Shown here piece by piece: positions 28,765-37,642 of a stretch of DNA of 56,692 bases. The stretch lies in NCBI GenBank assembly GCA_003215795.1, contig QCJV01000006.1:1-56692 (forward strand). Direction: 5' to 3'. A model generated the notes under the pieces. That model saw only the letters and a list, made by a program, of their open reading frames with translations, was not told the origin of the DNA and did no database searches. The first letter of the stretch is position 1. Each line of letters begins with the position of its first letter. The DNA comes from Prochlorococcus sp. AG-409-F19. GTDB lineage: Bacteria > Cyanobacteriota > Cyanobacteriia > PCC-6307 > Cyanobiaceae. A program made the translations under genes and the position numbers.

Positions 28765-29616
28765 ATGAATTCAAGTACTAATCAAAAAATACCAGTTTTA
28801 GTTGCCGGTGCTTTGGGCAAAATGGGTTCTCAGGTGGTTAAAGCTGTTTATGAATCATCAGATTTTGAGTTGGTAAGTGCTATTGATAACTCACCTCAGA
28901 AAGAAGGCCTTGATATAGGAATTGAATTAGGCATTGGTGAATTGAATATTTCAGTAACATCGGATTTTGAAGGGAGCCTATGTTCTATAAGCCAATCTTT
29001 TAGGGATTCTGGACCGAATTGTGGAGCTGTTTTGGTTGATTTCACGCACCCTGAAGTGGTTTATGATCATACAAGAGCCTCGATTGCTTATGGCATCCAC
29101 CCTGTCATTGGCACAACAGGGATTACACCTTTACAATTAAAGGAATTAGCTGATTTTGCAGATAAGGCGTCCGTTGGCACAGCCGTAATACCAAATTTTT
29201 CAGTAGGAATGGTCCTATTACAACAGGCAGCAGCAGCAGCAGCCAATTTTTATGATCATGTTGAATTAACTGAGTCTCACCATAATCAGAAGGCAGATGC
29301 ACCAAGCGGAACTTGTATTAAAACAGCAGAATTAATTGAAGAGCTTGGCAAGAGTTTTAACCCTCAACACGTACAAGAGCATGAGTCACTTTCTTCCTGT
29401 AGAGGAGGAGTAAGAGAAAGTGGGGTAAGAATCCATTCTATTCGACTACCAGGCATCGTGGCTCAACAACAAGTTATGTTTGGATCCCCAGGTGAAACCT
29501 ATTTATTGAGTCATAACACTATTGATAGATCTGCTTATATGCCTGGAGTTTTGCTTACAATAAATAGAGTAAGAAAATTGAACTCACTTGTTTATGGCTT
29601 GGAAAAATTTTTATAG
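28765..29616 (+). CDS. dapB: 4-hydroxy-tetrahydrodipicolinate reductase
   Basis: DapB uses NAD(P)H in the lysine/diaminopimelate pathway, needed for peptidoglycan. The 283-residue protein has the dinucleotide loop [11 protein letters not shown] (14-24) and the catalytic block [17 protein letters not shown] with its histidine and lysine. A C-terminal [22 protein letters not shown] stretch forms the tetramer core. Length and motifs are complete. It heads a plus-strand run continuing to 33.5 kb, with a 24-bp gap before the next gene. Confidence 0.96.
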   Translation: MNSSTNQKIPVLVAGALGKMGSQVVKAVYESSDFELVSAIDNSPQKEGLDIGIELGIGELNISVTSDFEGSLCSISQSFRDSGPNCGAVLVDFTHPEVVYDHTRASIAYGIHPVIGTTGITPLQLKELADFADKASVGTAVIPNFSVGMVLLQQAAAAAANFYDHVELTESHHNQKADAPSGTCIKTAELIEELGKSFNPQHVQEHESLSSCRGGVRESGVRIHSIRLPGIVAQQQVMFGSPGETYLLSHNTIDRSAYMPGVLLTINRVRKLNSLVYGLEKFL

Positions 29617-29640
29617 AGAAAATAGAATTAATTAATAGAT

Positions 29641-30288
29641 ATGTTGATTCCATTACGGCAAAATGAATTGGATAAATTGATACCGTCTGTTGCTACAAGT
29701 AATCAATTTACTTCAGCTTTAGGAAATCCTAGGAAAATACTCCAAAGAATATTAATATCATCAATAGGAGGTGTGATAACTCTTTTAATTAGTCAAAGCC
29801 AAGTAACTAGTCAGTTTTACTCTATGTGGCTTATACTTGGCGTAGTATTTTTGCTTTATCTTTTATGGGGACCTATATTAGAGGCAAGTAGAAGAAATGC
29901 AAAACTCAAAAAATATTCTTTTGCAGCAATTTTTGAGGCAGAGATAATTGATTTATATACTCAAGAGAGAGTAGAGGATAGACAAGAACAAGCTAATAAA
30001 ATGGGCCAACTTCAACTAATAGAAAATAGAAGAAGATGGTTGGTTCTCGAAATAGGAGATGAAGATGGTTATTTAACAAAAATTGAGTTTCCACTTGAAA
30101 ATAAACATCAAGCAATATCCGCAGGGACTTTGGTTAGAGGACTTGTTTTTAGTAATAATAAGGATTTTTTAAATATATTGAATATCAGTGATGTATGGTT
30201 ACCCCGGAAACGTTTATGGGTAGGAGAATATCCATTTTTGCTAAAACCAGCTTTTGAAGAATTATGTTATTTAAGAATGAATAGATAG
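29641..30288 (+). CDS. Conserved cyanobacterial membrane protein
   Basis: The 215-residue protein has two N-terminal transmembrane helices (about 33-50 and 62-80). After them comes a conserved LLWGPILEASRRNAKL segment and a soluble domain with YTQERVEDRQEQANKMGQL, ENRRRWLVLEIGDEDGYL and VGEYPFLLKPAFEELC. I recall it as a conserved family in cyanobacteria and algae, often loosely labelled phosphate ABC transporter permease, which the sequence does not support. Function unknown. It follows dapB by 24 bp. Confidence 0.75.
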   Translation: MLIPLRQNELDKLIPSVATSNQFTSALGNPRKILQRILISSIGGVITLLISQSQVTSQFYSMWLILGVVFLLYLLWGPILEASRRNAKLKKYSFAAIFEAEIIDLYTQERVEDRQEQANKMGQLQLIENRRRWLVLEIGDEDGYLTKIEFPLENKHQAISAGTLVRGLVFSNNKDFLNILNISDVWLPRKRLWVGEYPFLLKPAFEELCYLRMNR

Positions 30289-30334
30289 CTGATGATTTTA
30301 TTGACATGCAAATTTCATTAAATTTATTAAATAA

Positions 30335-31480
30335 ATGATTAAGAACCTAAATGCTAAAGTAATAGGAGCTGGGCCATCTGGCTCACTTCTTGCAATAGCT
30401 TTAGCCAGTTTTGATGTCAAGGTTTATTTATTTGATATTTCTAATAAGGAAAAATTATTATCTAGAGATCGCACTTATGCAATAACTCACTCTTCAAGAA
30501 GATTATTTGAGAGACTGGGAGTTTGGAGCGAACTAAAAAATAAAGCCATTCCGTTTAATGAACTATCTGTATGTGACTCTGTTATAAAGAAAAGTATACT
30601 TCTTTCTACTAAAGACCTACGCCAATTTAATCGTAGAACAAATGCTGTTGGTTGGACTTTAGATCATTATGTCTTAATGGACGTCTTGCTTAAGAAAATA
30701 GAAAATATCAATCTTATTGATATGAAATTGAATTCAACAATAATAAATGAAAATTTAACTTTTGATTATTATTTTGCTGCTGATGGGATCTCTTCCTATT
30801 CTAGAAAGAAATGGAATATAGGAACTTATACATATAGATATAGGCAGAAATGCATTACATTCAAGGCCCTTTTAAAAGTTAAGCATAAGAATAGAGCTTA
30901 TGAAATCTTTAGACAGGAAGGACCTATGGCAATTCTACCAATGGGAAAAGACCTTTATCAGCTAATAATAAGCTCACCTTCTTCTATTTGTGAAAAGATT
31001 CTTAAATTACCAAATCATTTATTTCTCGATAGAATTTCAAGTCTTCTTCCAGATGGTTTGGAAATAGATTCTTTGTATAATAAACCAGAAGTTTTTCCAC
31101 TATCTCTTAGCATCTCTAAAAAGTTAACTATAGATAATAAGTTCCTAGTAGGTGAGTCTGCTCATTCAATACATCCGGTAGGTGGGCAAGGATTAAATCT
31201 TTCTATTAGAGATATAAATTCAATAAGTGAGTTCTTAAGTGATAGTAAAAATAGAAATTATATTGGCTTATTCTCATCACAATCTAAGGCTAATTTTATT
31301 TTATCTAGATATCTCGATATAATCTTCACATCATTCTTAACTCATTTATTGATTATTGTTTTTTCTAACACCATGCTGATCTTTAAACTTCCTAGAAAGT
31401 TAGCCTTTATTATGTTGAGTAGGTTAAAACATCTCAGAAGATTACTCCTTACATTGTTTACAGATGGAATTTTCTTTTAG
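30335..31480 (+). CDS. FAD-dependent monooxygenase, UbiH/COQ6 family
   Basis: The 381-residue flavoprotein has the GAGPSG dinucleotide loop (11-16), a RDRTYAITHSS block (44-54) typical of the UbiH family, the AADG motif (148-151) and the flavin GES-H-HPVGGQGLNLS block (273-290). It should hydroxylate an aromatic ring. In cyanobacteria, which make plastoquinone not ubiquinone, homologues have been suggested to act on quinone or related prenylated rings; this is uncertain. A C-terminal hydrophobic stretch (about 335-365) fits a membrane-bound quinone substrate. Confidence 0.85.
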   Translation: MIKNLNAKVIGAGPSGSLLAIALASFDVKVYLFDISNKEKLLSRDRTYAITHSSRRLFERLGVWSELKNKAIPFNELSVCDSVIKKSILLSTKDLRQFNRRTNAVGWTLDHYVLMDVLLKKIENINLIDMKLNSTIINENLTFDYYFAADGISSYSRKKWNIGTYTYRYRQKCITFKALLKVKHKNRAYEIFRQEGPMAILPMGKDLYQLIISSPSSICEKILKLPNHLFLDRISSLLPDGLEIDSLYNKPEVFPLSLSISKKLTIDNKFLVGESAHSIHPVGGQGLNLSIRDINSISEFLSDSKNRNYIGLFSSQSKANFILSRYLDIIFTSFLTHLLIIVFSNTMLIFKLPRKLAFIMLSRLKHLRRLLLTLFTDGIFF

Positions 31481-31519
31481 CAAAGATAAATGCGTTATAT
31501 GTGATATTTTATCGATATA

Positions 31520-31738
31520 ATGACCAATTCTTCATCTAATCAAATTTCCCCATCTAAGAAATTATTAGTCTTCTTGAAAGAGGAATTATCTTTAAATGAT
31601 CAGGCGATTTCATTGGCAATTAAACATAGTAATTTAGAATCAGCTCCTATAGCGATTGTTTTATGGAATTTTGGTCTAATTACAGTTGATCAATATCAGC
31701 AATTATTAGATTGGATTATTGAAAATGAGTATATTTGA
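31520..31738 (+). CDS. DUF2949 family small protein
   Basis: The 72-residue soluble helical protein has the DUF2949 pattern: LVFLKEELSLNDQAISLAIK, then APIAIVLWNFGLITVDQYQQLLDW. It is found across cyanobacteria with no known function. It sits 39 bp after the UbiH-like gene in the same direction. Confidence 0.8.
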   Translation: MTNSSSNQISPSKKLLVFLKEELSLNDQAISLAIKHSNLESAPIAIVLWNFGLITVDQYQQLLDWIIENEYI

Positions 31739-31904
31739 TTGATCTTAGCTATAATTAGCTTGTATTTACTTATATAATCTGTTTGGTGACTTGCCACCTT
31801 GGTTTCTCTGTACACTCATTCTTGTTTTAAGTGTCCCTTTTTACACGATCAACCATTGAAACTTTCAAGCCAATTTTATCTAAGGATTTTTGCAATAAAA
31901 TAAG

Positions 31905-32507
31905 GTGATGGTAAAAAAACAATCTTCTTTTGACTCAAACTCTTCAAGAAAATTACTGAATATTATAGTTCCCTGTCCTCTTTTTGGAATGCAGTCTACG
32001 AAATGGAGGCGTGCAATAGAGAAAATTGATCTGCTTTTCTTAACCCTTGAAGCGCTTGATGTCAGTAGTTCTCAGTCATTTGGTTATATTGCAAAAGACC
32101 TAGAGATAAGTCATGTCTTCCCAAATTATGTAGCCATCTGGAAGTCCAGGTGTCATAACCCTTTAAGGAGATCATCACGTAACACAGTATTATCTAATGA
32201 ATCTTTTGAGGGGTTGGTAAGAATACTTTCATCAATGTCAAACCAATTTTATCCAAAAATCAGAGAACTATTAACTTCTAAAAGTTCCACTCAATATAGA
32301 TATGAAAAATGGAATAAATTTTGCGTGAGGTTGGATGAATTAATAACTGAGAGAATGAATGTTAGAAGAGGTTTAGTGAAAAAATATCTAATTAATGCCT
32401 CAGTCAATGATAATTTTCAAAGACAGTTGCTACTCATATTGGCTTTATCTTCTGGACCAGGAGGTCTAAAGCGTCTTTCCACATCAGTTTTTGAACCCTT
32501 ATTATAA
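31905..32507 (+). CDS. DUF3038 family protein
   Basis: The 200-residue protein matches DUF3038: KIDLLFLTLEALD near residue 42, an ESFEGLVRILSSMSN block near 105, and a C-terminal FQRQLLLILALSSGPGGLKRLSTSVFEPL. It is soluble and helix-rich. In picocyanobacteria this gene regularly precedes a DUF4335 gene, as it does here with an 11-bp gap, so they probably work together. Function unknown. Either of two tandem starts (MM) is possible. Confidence 0.8.
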   Translation: MMVKKQSSFDSNSSRKLLNIIVPCPLFGMQSTKWRRAIEKIDLLFLTLEALDVSSSQSFGYIAKDLEISHVFPNYVAIWKSRCHNPLRRSSRNTVLSNESFEGLVRILSSMSNQFYPKIRELLTSKSSTQYRYEKWNKFCVRLDELITERMNVRRGLVKKYLINASVNDNFQRQLLLILALSSGPGGLKRLSTSVFEPLL

Positions 32508-32518
32508 AAACTCACGTT

Positions 32519-33130
32519 ATGAAAACAAGCAGATCTTACAAAGAAGGGATAGCAATATTAGAAGTTCAAGGGATACCTGATAGTTCATTAGGTCACAACC
32601 CTGAAACTATTGGAATTCTTCTTTCATGGAAACTTACTTTAATTGGATTAACTGTATTAGAAGGAAAAAAGGAGCATCTAGTAGACCTTTTATACGTAAT
32701 ACTTTCTTATTCAAGGTGTTGTATCTCTGGGCTTACTCATTCTATTTCTGATCAGTCTAATTCAATTAGGATTTCTGCAGTTAAAGAAGGTCATGAGCTT
32801 ATGCTTAGGAGTAGCAAGATGGATATTGAACCCCTATCTATAGTTTTAGATGATGCTGAATTATTAGATTTAACGAGGTGTCTAGATATGATATTGCTTG
32901 ACAGTTGCGTAGCGATAGGTTGGATTCTTCCTATCTCTAGTCCTTTTTTAAGTAACAAATTCTCCATTAAACCTATTCATATCAGAAAGCTTATCAATCC
33001 ATTAGTTGGCATTAGTTGCTTTTGTTTAACTGCTTTTACTTTTTTAAATTTACCTGTTCCTCAAACCGGACCTCAAACGGTAGAAGGCTTAATCGACAAG
33101 AACTCATATTCAAGTGATATTAATAAGTAA
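32519..33130 (+). CDS. DUF4335 family protein
   Basis: The 203-residue protein matches DUF4335, including the LSWKLTLIGLTVLEGKKEHLVDLL helix and the LDDAELLDLTRCLDMILLDSCV block. A single hydrophobic helix near residues 160-178 (LVGISCFCLTAFTFL) precedes a short PVPQTGP tail. It forms a pair with the DUF3038 gene immediately upstream. The function is unknown; a membrane-proximal scaffold is possible. Confidence 0.78.
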   Translation: MKTSRSYKEGIAILEVQGIPDSSLGHNPETIGILLSWKLTLIGLTVLEGKKEHLVDLLYVILSYSRCCISGLTHSISDQSNSIRISAVKEGHELMLRSSKMDIEPLSIVLDDAELLDLTRCLDMILLDSCVAIGWILPISSPFLSNKFSIKPIHIRKLINPLVGISCFCLTAFTFLNLPVPQTGPQTVEGLIDKNSYSSDINK

Positions 33131-33185
33131 ATCTTGACTAAAACAATTTCCAGGTCAAAATTAAGAAAAGAAATTAAGATATTGA

Positions 33186-33557
33186 ATGATGGGTGCAAAT
33201 AATTTAAAAAGAGGAACTAGCTCAAAAAGGTCTTATATTTTTAAAGGCAAAGCTACTAAAAGCAAAAGCAGGCAATTTTGGGAGGCCATTGCAATGCTCA
33301 TAATAGGATGTAACTTATTAGGATTCCTAAATACTTTACCTAGAAATTTTATAATATCTCGCTTATCGAAATCGACATTATTACAACTATCCTCTGCTTT
33401 TATCAATATTGCCAATTCATTGGCAAGCATAGGATCAGCACTTGTTGTTATATTGCTTTTAATTGTTAGCCTTTTCTTGATTATTGGCGGAATACTTAGA
33501 TTAGTAATATTAATAAGTAGGAAGAGATCAACAGGTTTAAATAAGAACCACAATTAA
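33186..33557 (+). CDS. DUF3082-like membrane protein
   Basis: The 123-residue protein has a basic N-terminus (residues 1-33), a helix at about 35-52, the LSKSTLLQLSSAFINIANSLASIG amphipathic stretch, and a strongly hydrophobic helix at about 83-108. The layout resembles cyanobacterial DUF3082. It follows the DUF3038/DUF4335 pair by 56 bp in the same direction and ends the conserved plus-strand run. The first codons could start at either ATG 33186 or the next one. Confidence 0.65.
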   Translation: MMGANNLKRGTSSKRSYIFKGKATKSKSRQFWEAIAMLIIGCNLLGFLNTLPRNFIISRLSKSTLLQLSSAFINIANSLASIGSALVVILLLIVSLFLIIGGILRLVILISRKRSTGLNKNHN

Positions 33558-33602
33558 AAACTTTAGTTTTGCCGATTATAAACAATAGAATACATAACAT
33601 CT

Positions 33603-33749
33603 ATGGAAAAAAGCTACTCTAAGAATATTTATATTATAAGTGCCATGTTTTCTTTAGTTCGCTTGATTCATTTATACCTTCTTAACTCACCCTTATTGAT
33701 TCTAGTTGGGGCTATATTAATTTTCTTTTACTATATGACCGTAAATTAA
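33603..33749 (+). CDS. Candidate 48-aa membrane microprotein
   Basis: An ATG at 33603 opens 48 codons to TAA at 33747. The product has a short polar start (MEKSYSKN) and is then almost entirely hydrophobic (SAMFSLVRLIHLYLL, SPLLILVGAILIFFYY), enough for one or two membrane helices. It follows the DUF3082 gene by 45 bp in the same direction. AT-rich non-coding DNA can also give hydrophobic frames, so confidence is limited. Confidence 0.35.
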   Translation: MEKSYSKNIYIISAMFSLVRLIHLYLLNSPLLILVGAILIFFYYMTVN

Positions 33750-34052
33750 AAATGATTCCTTTGAGAATTAATTTCAAATATCAACCTCACGCTTACTCTT
33801 TTATATTTCTGATATACCTATACTTTTAATTATTGGCTTTATTATTTTATTAACAAGGATTCCTCAGTTAGAAGTTAGTTTTTTGTTGTTCCTGCTATTA
33901 ACACCGCAGTAATTATTATCTCTACTATAGTAGGTATGTTCCAAAATTAGTAGATTTAATTAGCTCCTCCCGATAGGTTGTGATTTGTTTAAGAGTTTAT
34001 AGTTTTAAGCAATAATGTGATATAAATATACTTTATTATATACTCTTACTTA
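33750..34052. other. Non-coding or decayed stretch
   Basis: No intact gene is seen. Two short hydrophobic frames in different phases read IPILLIIGFIILLTRIPQ and then AINTAVIIISTIVGMFQ (about 33812-33950). They could be one small membrane gene broken by a frameshift, but composition alone could explain them. Confidence 0.3.
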
Positions 34053-34361
34053 ATGTATTCAATAATCAAGTTTAGCTCAGAAGACTGCGGTACTTGCCAT
34101 AGAATGAGTCATTATGATGCTAGCGTCTCTAAGGAATTAAACCTTGAATTTATTGATGTACCAATGCAGGATACTAATACTTATCGGAAATATCGTAAAA
34201 TATTGCTTACTCAATATCCTAATAAGGAGGGTATGGGTTGGCCCACTTACTTGATAGTTAGAGATCCAAATGATAACTTTCGAATTTTGGGAGAAGTTAA
34301 AGGTGGTATGTCTAAGGGAGACTTTCGTATGAAACTGACTGAATTATTGAAAAATCATTAG
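34053..34361 (+). CDS. Thioredoxin-fold protein with CGTC site
   Basis: The 102-residue cytoplasmic protein begins with a beta strand and a Cys12-Gly-Thr-Cys15 redox motif (SSEDCGTCHRMSH). It later has GWPTYLIVRDP, which supplies the cis-proline of the thioredoxin fold. It is shorter than thioredoxin and lacks the WCGPC signature, so it is a thioredoxin-like oxidoreductase of unknown partner. Similar small proteins occur in marine Synechococcus and Prochlorococcus. Confidence 0.82.
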   Translation: MYSIIKFSSEDCGTCHRMSHYDASVSKELNLEFIDVPMQDTNTYRKYRKILLTQYPNKEGMGWPTYLIVRDPNDNFRILGEVKGGMSKGDFRMKLTELLKNH

Positions 34362-34410
34362 GGTCTATTAAGTTTCAATAATGACTTAAGAATGTAATTT
34401 TGTGAGTGGT

Positions 34411-34596
34411 TTAATTTTCCTCCTTTTTTGGATATAGCTTTGAAAGCTTATCTTTCCTAGCTTCTTCTTTGTTTTTTAGATAAATATATTCGCTTCTTCT
34501 TCTTACTATTATTCCTGGTAGATACCATAGGACTCCAAAAAATATCAGCATAAAAATGGGGTTTTTCCATGTCATATAAGCTATTTGATCTAACAT
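34411..34596 (-). CDS. Small single-helix membrane protein
   Basis: The 61-residue protein has one transmembrane helix (about residues 12-30, NPIFMLIFFGVLWYLPGII) and a highly charged, lysine/glutamate-rich tail (NKEEARKDKLSK). The PGIIVRRRSEYIYLKNKEEA segment looks conserved-protein-like rather than random. It is convergent with the thioredoxin-fold gene. Function unknown. Confidence 0.6.
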   Translation of the reverse strand: MLDQIAYMTWKNPIFMLIFFGVLWYLPGIIVRRRSEYIYLKNKEEARKDKLSKLYPKKEEN

Positions 34597-34729
34597 TGTT
34601 TTTTACTACTGCTTTCATATTATTGCATATTTAGCTAGGTATGGTTTCATAGAAACTCTATAGTATTGCCTTCATTAATTTTAGTGGTCTGGATTTTGTT
34701 ACTTTACTTTTATTGATACTGCGATATTT

Positions 34730-34816
34730 CTAGTTAGAAGCTATAAGTACAAGAAAGGTTGTACTCATGCCTATGGCGCCTATTGCGGCCATGGCTGCCA
34801 ATAGGGAAATATTCAT
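34730..34816 (-). CDS. Candidate 28-aa single-helix peptide
   Basis: On the minus strand an ATG at 34814-34816 opens 28 codons ending TAG at 34730. The peptide has alanine/glycine-rich membrane-helix character (SLLAAMAAIGAIGMS then TTFLVLIASN). Its local GC content is higher than the surrounding DNA, suggesting selection on codons. Its size is that of the small photosystem and cytochrome b6f subunits, but it does not match PetL, PetM, PsaI, PsaM or PsbX as I know them. Confidence 0.4.
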   Translation of the reverse strand: MNISLLAAMAAIGAIGMSTTFLVLIASN

Positions 34817-35047
34817 AATGAAGCTTAATTACTTAATAACGCTAGACCCTCCACTTGCCCATACCAGGTAATTTAATAATAGTTAATTATTTCTTAAGAT
34901 TTGCAGTCAAGGTGTGGAATTTCGGAGAGTAAGAAATGTGCAATATAAAGTCTCATCAATGGTTTTTATATCTGAAGAAATGGATTATTAAAGCTATTGA
35001 ACTAAAAGGAAGATAAAAAAGGGTAAATGGTATGTTTGCTTGGTATT

Positions 35048-35404
35048 TTATTGGGCATCTGTTTTTATAAGTACATAAATAGTTTTATTTCCTATGATGT
35101 CAGGAACAGTTATGCTGCATCCTTTATCTCGTTTTAAATTACACTTAGGAGTTGCTTTCTGAGTCTTCCATGTACAAGGAACTTTTGATACTGTGGCTGA
35201 TTGAATTTTCCAACCTTTATCCAAATACTCATTGATATTGCTTTTGTTACATACTATCGACACCTCAATAGTTTCAGTCAACTCAACTTGGCCATCCTTA
35301 TTAAAATTACTTGAATCATTTGTAGTTGAAGGGCTGACTATACAAGCAGATAATAATATTGAGGTGCAGAAATAAAATGAATTTGTTATATAGCTAATTT
35401 TCAT
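35048..35404 (-). CDS. Putative lipoprotein
   Basis: The 118-residue protein opens with a type II signal peptide whose lipobox is LLSAC, placing the lipidated cysteine at residue 21. After a serine/asparagine-rich linker it has a small domain with five further cysteines (52, 77, 88, 95 and nearby), which may form disulfides. It should be anchored to a membrane facing the periplasm or lumen. No family recognised. Confidence 0.6.
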   Translation of the reverse strand: MKISYITNSFYFCTSILLSACIVSPSTTNDSSNFNKDGQVELTETIEVSIVCNKSNINEYLDKGWKIQSATVSKVPCTWKTQKATPKCNLKRDKGCSITVPDIIGNKTIYVLIKTDAQ

Positions 35405-35446
35405 TACTTTATGTAGTTGAATTTATTAGGTAATTATTTGTAGTTA

Positions 35447-35641
35447 TTATTTCTTTGTTCTTTTATTCTTTGAATCTATTATTGATAACAAACTCTCCAT
35501 GTCATTCATTAGTTCTTTTATATTATTAGCTTCTGGAAGTTTTAATTCCTCAGTAACAGCTAGATGAATAGTCCTAAGTTCTGCTCTTAATTTTTTAAGG
35601 TGCACCTTAACTTCTTCTTTTTTTTCTTTTGCTGTTGGCAT
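35447..35641 (-). CDS. Small charged helical protein
   Basis: The 64-residue protein is very rich in lysine and glutamate (AKEKKEEVKVHLKKLRAELR) and predicted entirely helical, with a KELMNDMESLLSIID amphipathic segment. No motif suggests a function. It follows the lipoprotein gene's promoter side on the same strand, 42 bp upstream of it, so the two may be co-transcribed. Confidence 0.5.
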   Translation of the reverse strand: MPTAKEKKEEVKVHLKKLRAELRTIHLAVTEELKLPEANNIKELMNDMESLLSIIDSKNKRTKK

Positions 35642-35782
35642 CTTTTACCTTCTTCTATTTAGAAATTCCATTCTATTATATATCTTTTCATGCTTCAATG
35701 ATTTATAAGTAGCTTTTATTCATCTTTAATGCACATAAATGACTTCTGAATTAATCTTTTATTACTAAATTTTTATTATTAG

Positions 35783-35956
35783 ATGATTTTCAATATTTTG
35801 GATAAAGCCTACAAGAAAATATGGGTTCCTATCTTTGGCAGAGTCCTGTATCGTTTTGTTGATTTAATTGAACGTAAGTCTCCGAAAGAAAAGCCCACCT
35901 TCAAAATAATAGAAAACACTAGCCTAGAAGATACTGATCAGTCGAAGATTAAGTAA
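35783..35956 (+). CDS. Candidate 57-aa basic protein
   Basis: ATG 35783 opens 57 codons to TAA at 35954-35956. The protein starts with an amphipathic aromatic segment (MIFNILDKAYKKIWVPIFGRVLYRFVDL) and ends in a polar, charged tail. The mix of aromatic and charged residues is more protein-like than the surrounding AT-rich frames. Its last 19 bases overlap the 3' end of the convergent minus-strand gene at 35938. Confidence 0.45.
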   Translation: MIFNILDKAYKKIWVPIFGRVLYRFVDLIERKSPKEKPTFKIIENTSLEDTDQSKIK

Positions 35957-36351
35957 CTTCCTCCGTTGCAATAATTGATTGAGATTATTTTTTTGCTTAA
36001 TGACAATCCTACCTTATCTATGTCTGTTTCAGATAGGGAATCAAATGTTTCTATAACACACTGATTGCTGTTACTAGCATATTTTACAATGGGATAAGTA
36101 TATACAAATGCAGCCAAGGCAATAGCAGATAAATAATATCTCTTCTTATTATTCTCGTAGTGAATGGAAGATCTATTCTTTAATTTCAGTATTTTTCTAA
36201 GGAGATTTTCTGGCAATCCTATCTGTACAAAAAGAAGTTCTACCCACCAAGGTAGCTTTGAGTTAGAGTTTTTCAAATCGCTAGAATTTTTTTTGGCCTT
36301 TAGTCCTTCTGGATTTGTCATCTCCTTGATAACTTCGTATGGATTTGCCAT
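35938..36351 (-). CDS. Conserved picocyanobacterial membrane protein
   Basis: The 137-residue protein has a polar start, a KLPWWVELLFVQIGLPENLLRKIL segment (about 33-56) that looks conserved, and a single transmembrane helix (about 73-90, YLSAIALAAFVYTYPIV). A C-terminal domain with two cysteines (98 and 128) and an SKKIISINYCNGGSYLIF strand follows. Function unknown. It is convergent with the small plus-strand gene at 35783. Confidence 0.68.
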   Translation of the reverse strand: MANPYEVIKEMTNPEGLKAKKNSSDLKNSNSKLPWWVELLFVQIGLPENLLRKILKLKNRSSIHYENNKKRYYLSAIALAAFVYTYPIVKYASNSNQCVIETFDSLSETDIDKVGLSLSKKIISINYCNGGSYLIFD

Positions 36352-36509
36352 TCAAGAAATGGTTCTTGTAAATATATCTTAAAATGAAACAGAAATTACG
36401 TTTTCAGTGAATGATTTAATGTTTATAACACATCTTATAATTGATTACTTTTGATTTATCTTCCATCTGACATTATACTATACTTACTTAACTTGTTAAG
36501 ATACCTAAA

Positions 36510-36779
36510 ATGCCCAAGAAACGAAGAAAGTTGTCTAAGGAGCATGAAAAGAGTATATCTGTTGCTCAAAAAGAGATTGAGTTAATTCTTGCAAAGATAA
36601 ATGATATTTATGATGATGATATTAGAGAAGAATATGCTATATCCTTCGCACCTGTTAAGCTGACATTAGACAGAATTCGTTCGGATTACGATATTGTTGG
36701 TTTTAATGAAGACTCAGTTAAGATGTATTCAGATTATTTATCATTATTAGCTACGTTTAAGCAGGAGTATGAGATTTAG
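36510..36779 (+). CDS. Hypothetical soluble protein
   Basis: The 89-residue protein begins with a basic stretch (PKKRRKLSKEHEKS) and continues as an acidic helical domain (AQKEIELILAKINDIYDDDIREEYA). A short TATACTATACTTACT region precedes it and might hold a promoter. No family recognised. Confidence 0.55.
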   Translation: MPKKRRKLSKEHEKSISVAQKEIELILAKINDIYDDDIREEYAISFAPVKLTLDRIRSDYDIVGFNEDSVKMYSDYLSLLATFKQEYEI

Positions 36780-36820
36780 TCTTTGGTTAATACTGTTTTA
36801 GTTAATTAATTGTACATAAT

Positions 36821-37048
36821 TTATTTTTCCTTATAAGGTATTATTTTTATGGGGATAGGACCTCTTATGACTGTTTCTTTATCCTTCTTTTTGCTAATTT
36901 TCTTTTTTGAGAAATCCTTTATACATCTCTGGTAATTCGATGTCCTTTTACAAATTAATTTTATATCTCTAAGGCTCATTGGATATACAGGATTTGAAAG
37001 ACAAATAAATAGAATCGACCAAGTTAAAGGCCTTAGACGGATATGCAT
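36821..37048 (-). CDS. Small secreted basic protein
   Basis: The 75-residue protein has a plausible signal peptide (residues 1-24, with hydrophobic core WSILFICLSNPVYP). A lysine-rich mature part with two cysteines (33 and 42) follows. It would be exported to the periplasm. No known family; the very high lysine content in the tail is unusual. Confidence 0.5.
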   Translation of the reverse strand: MHIRLRPLTWSILFICLSNPVYPMSLRDIKLICKRTSNYQRCIKDFSKKKISKKKDKETVIRGPIPIKIIPYKEK

Positions 37049-37262
37049 AATATGCTAAGAGTCACTAGCTAATGTATCTTTATATTAATTGTGAAATGCT
37101 AGGATATGTACTTCAACATTAAAAATTTAGTTATGGTAATATTTACCTTAAAATAATTTAATTAAGTATCCACATAATTTAATGAGGTATCTATATTAGC
37201 TGACTAGGTATTGACATTATTTCAGTATTTCTTAAAGTCTTTTAATAAGTAAAGTGATTTAA

Positions 37263-37544
37263 CTAATCGCTAACAGTATTTTTTTTAATTTTTTCTCTAA
37301 GTTCATCGCGGTTGCATTTTGTCGTTATATATACTTCTTGGGCACTTCTGCCGTTTCTAGCAATTAATTTATAACCCCCAATTACCTCTCTTGTGATAGT
37401 CAACTTTAGTTTTTCTTTGTGACTCCTTACTCTTGAGATGACACCAGGCGATATTGTCTCTATTCCCTTTTCTTTAGCAAGTCTTTTTAATAGTTTTATA
37501 AGTCCTTTAACATATGTGCTATGAGTGTGAACTAGCCTTCCCAT
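37263..37544 (-). CDS. DUF2103 predicted metal-binding protein
   Basis: The 93-residue protein matches DUF2103: it opens MGRLVHTHSTYVKGLIKLL with the conserved His-x-His pair, then TISPGVISRVRSH and LKLTITREVIGGYKLIARNG. It is found in cyanobacteria and some archaea and is annotated as a possible metal-binding protein. No experiment defines its role. It is divergent from petN. Confidence 0.85.
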   Translation of the reverse strand: MGRLVHTHSTYVKGLIKLLKRLAKEKGIETISPGVISRVRSHKEKLKLTITREVIGGYKLIARNGRSAQEVYITTKCNRDELREKIKKNTVSD

Positions 37545-37613
37545 TTAACCCTGATTTTATCAATTATAATAAGACTCCTTTTTGATTTTATGCATAACTC
37601 AGCACTCTTCATG

Positions 37614-37619
37614 TATAAT
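37614..37619 (+). promoter_or_regulatory. Candidate -10 box for petN
   Basis: TATAAT, preceded by TG as an extended -10 element, lies 23 bp before the petN ATG. No good -35 match is present at the usual distance. Pattern only. Confidence 0.35.
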
Positions 37620-37642
37620 TTAATTATCACTTCAGTTGATTT

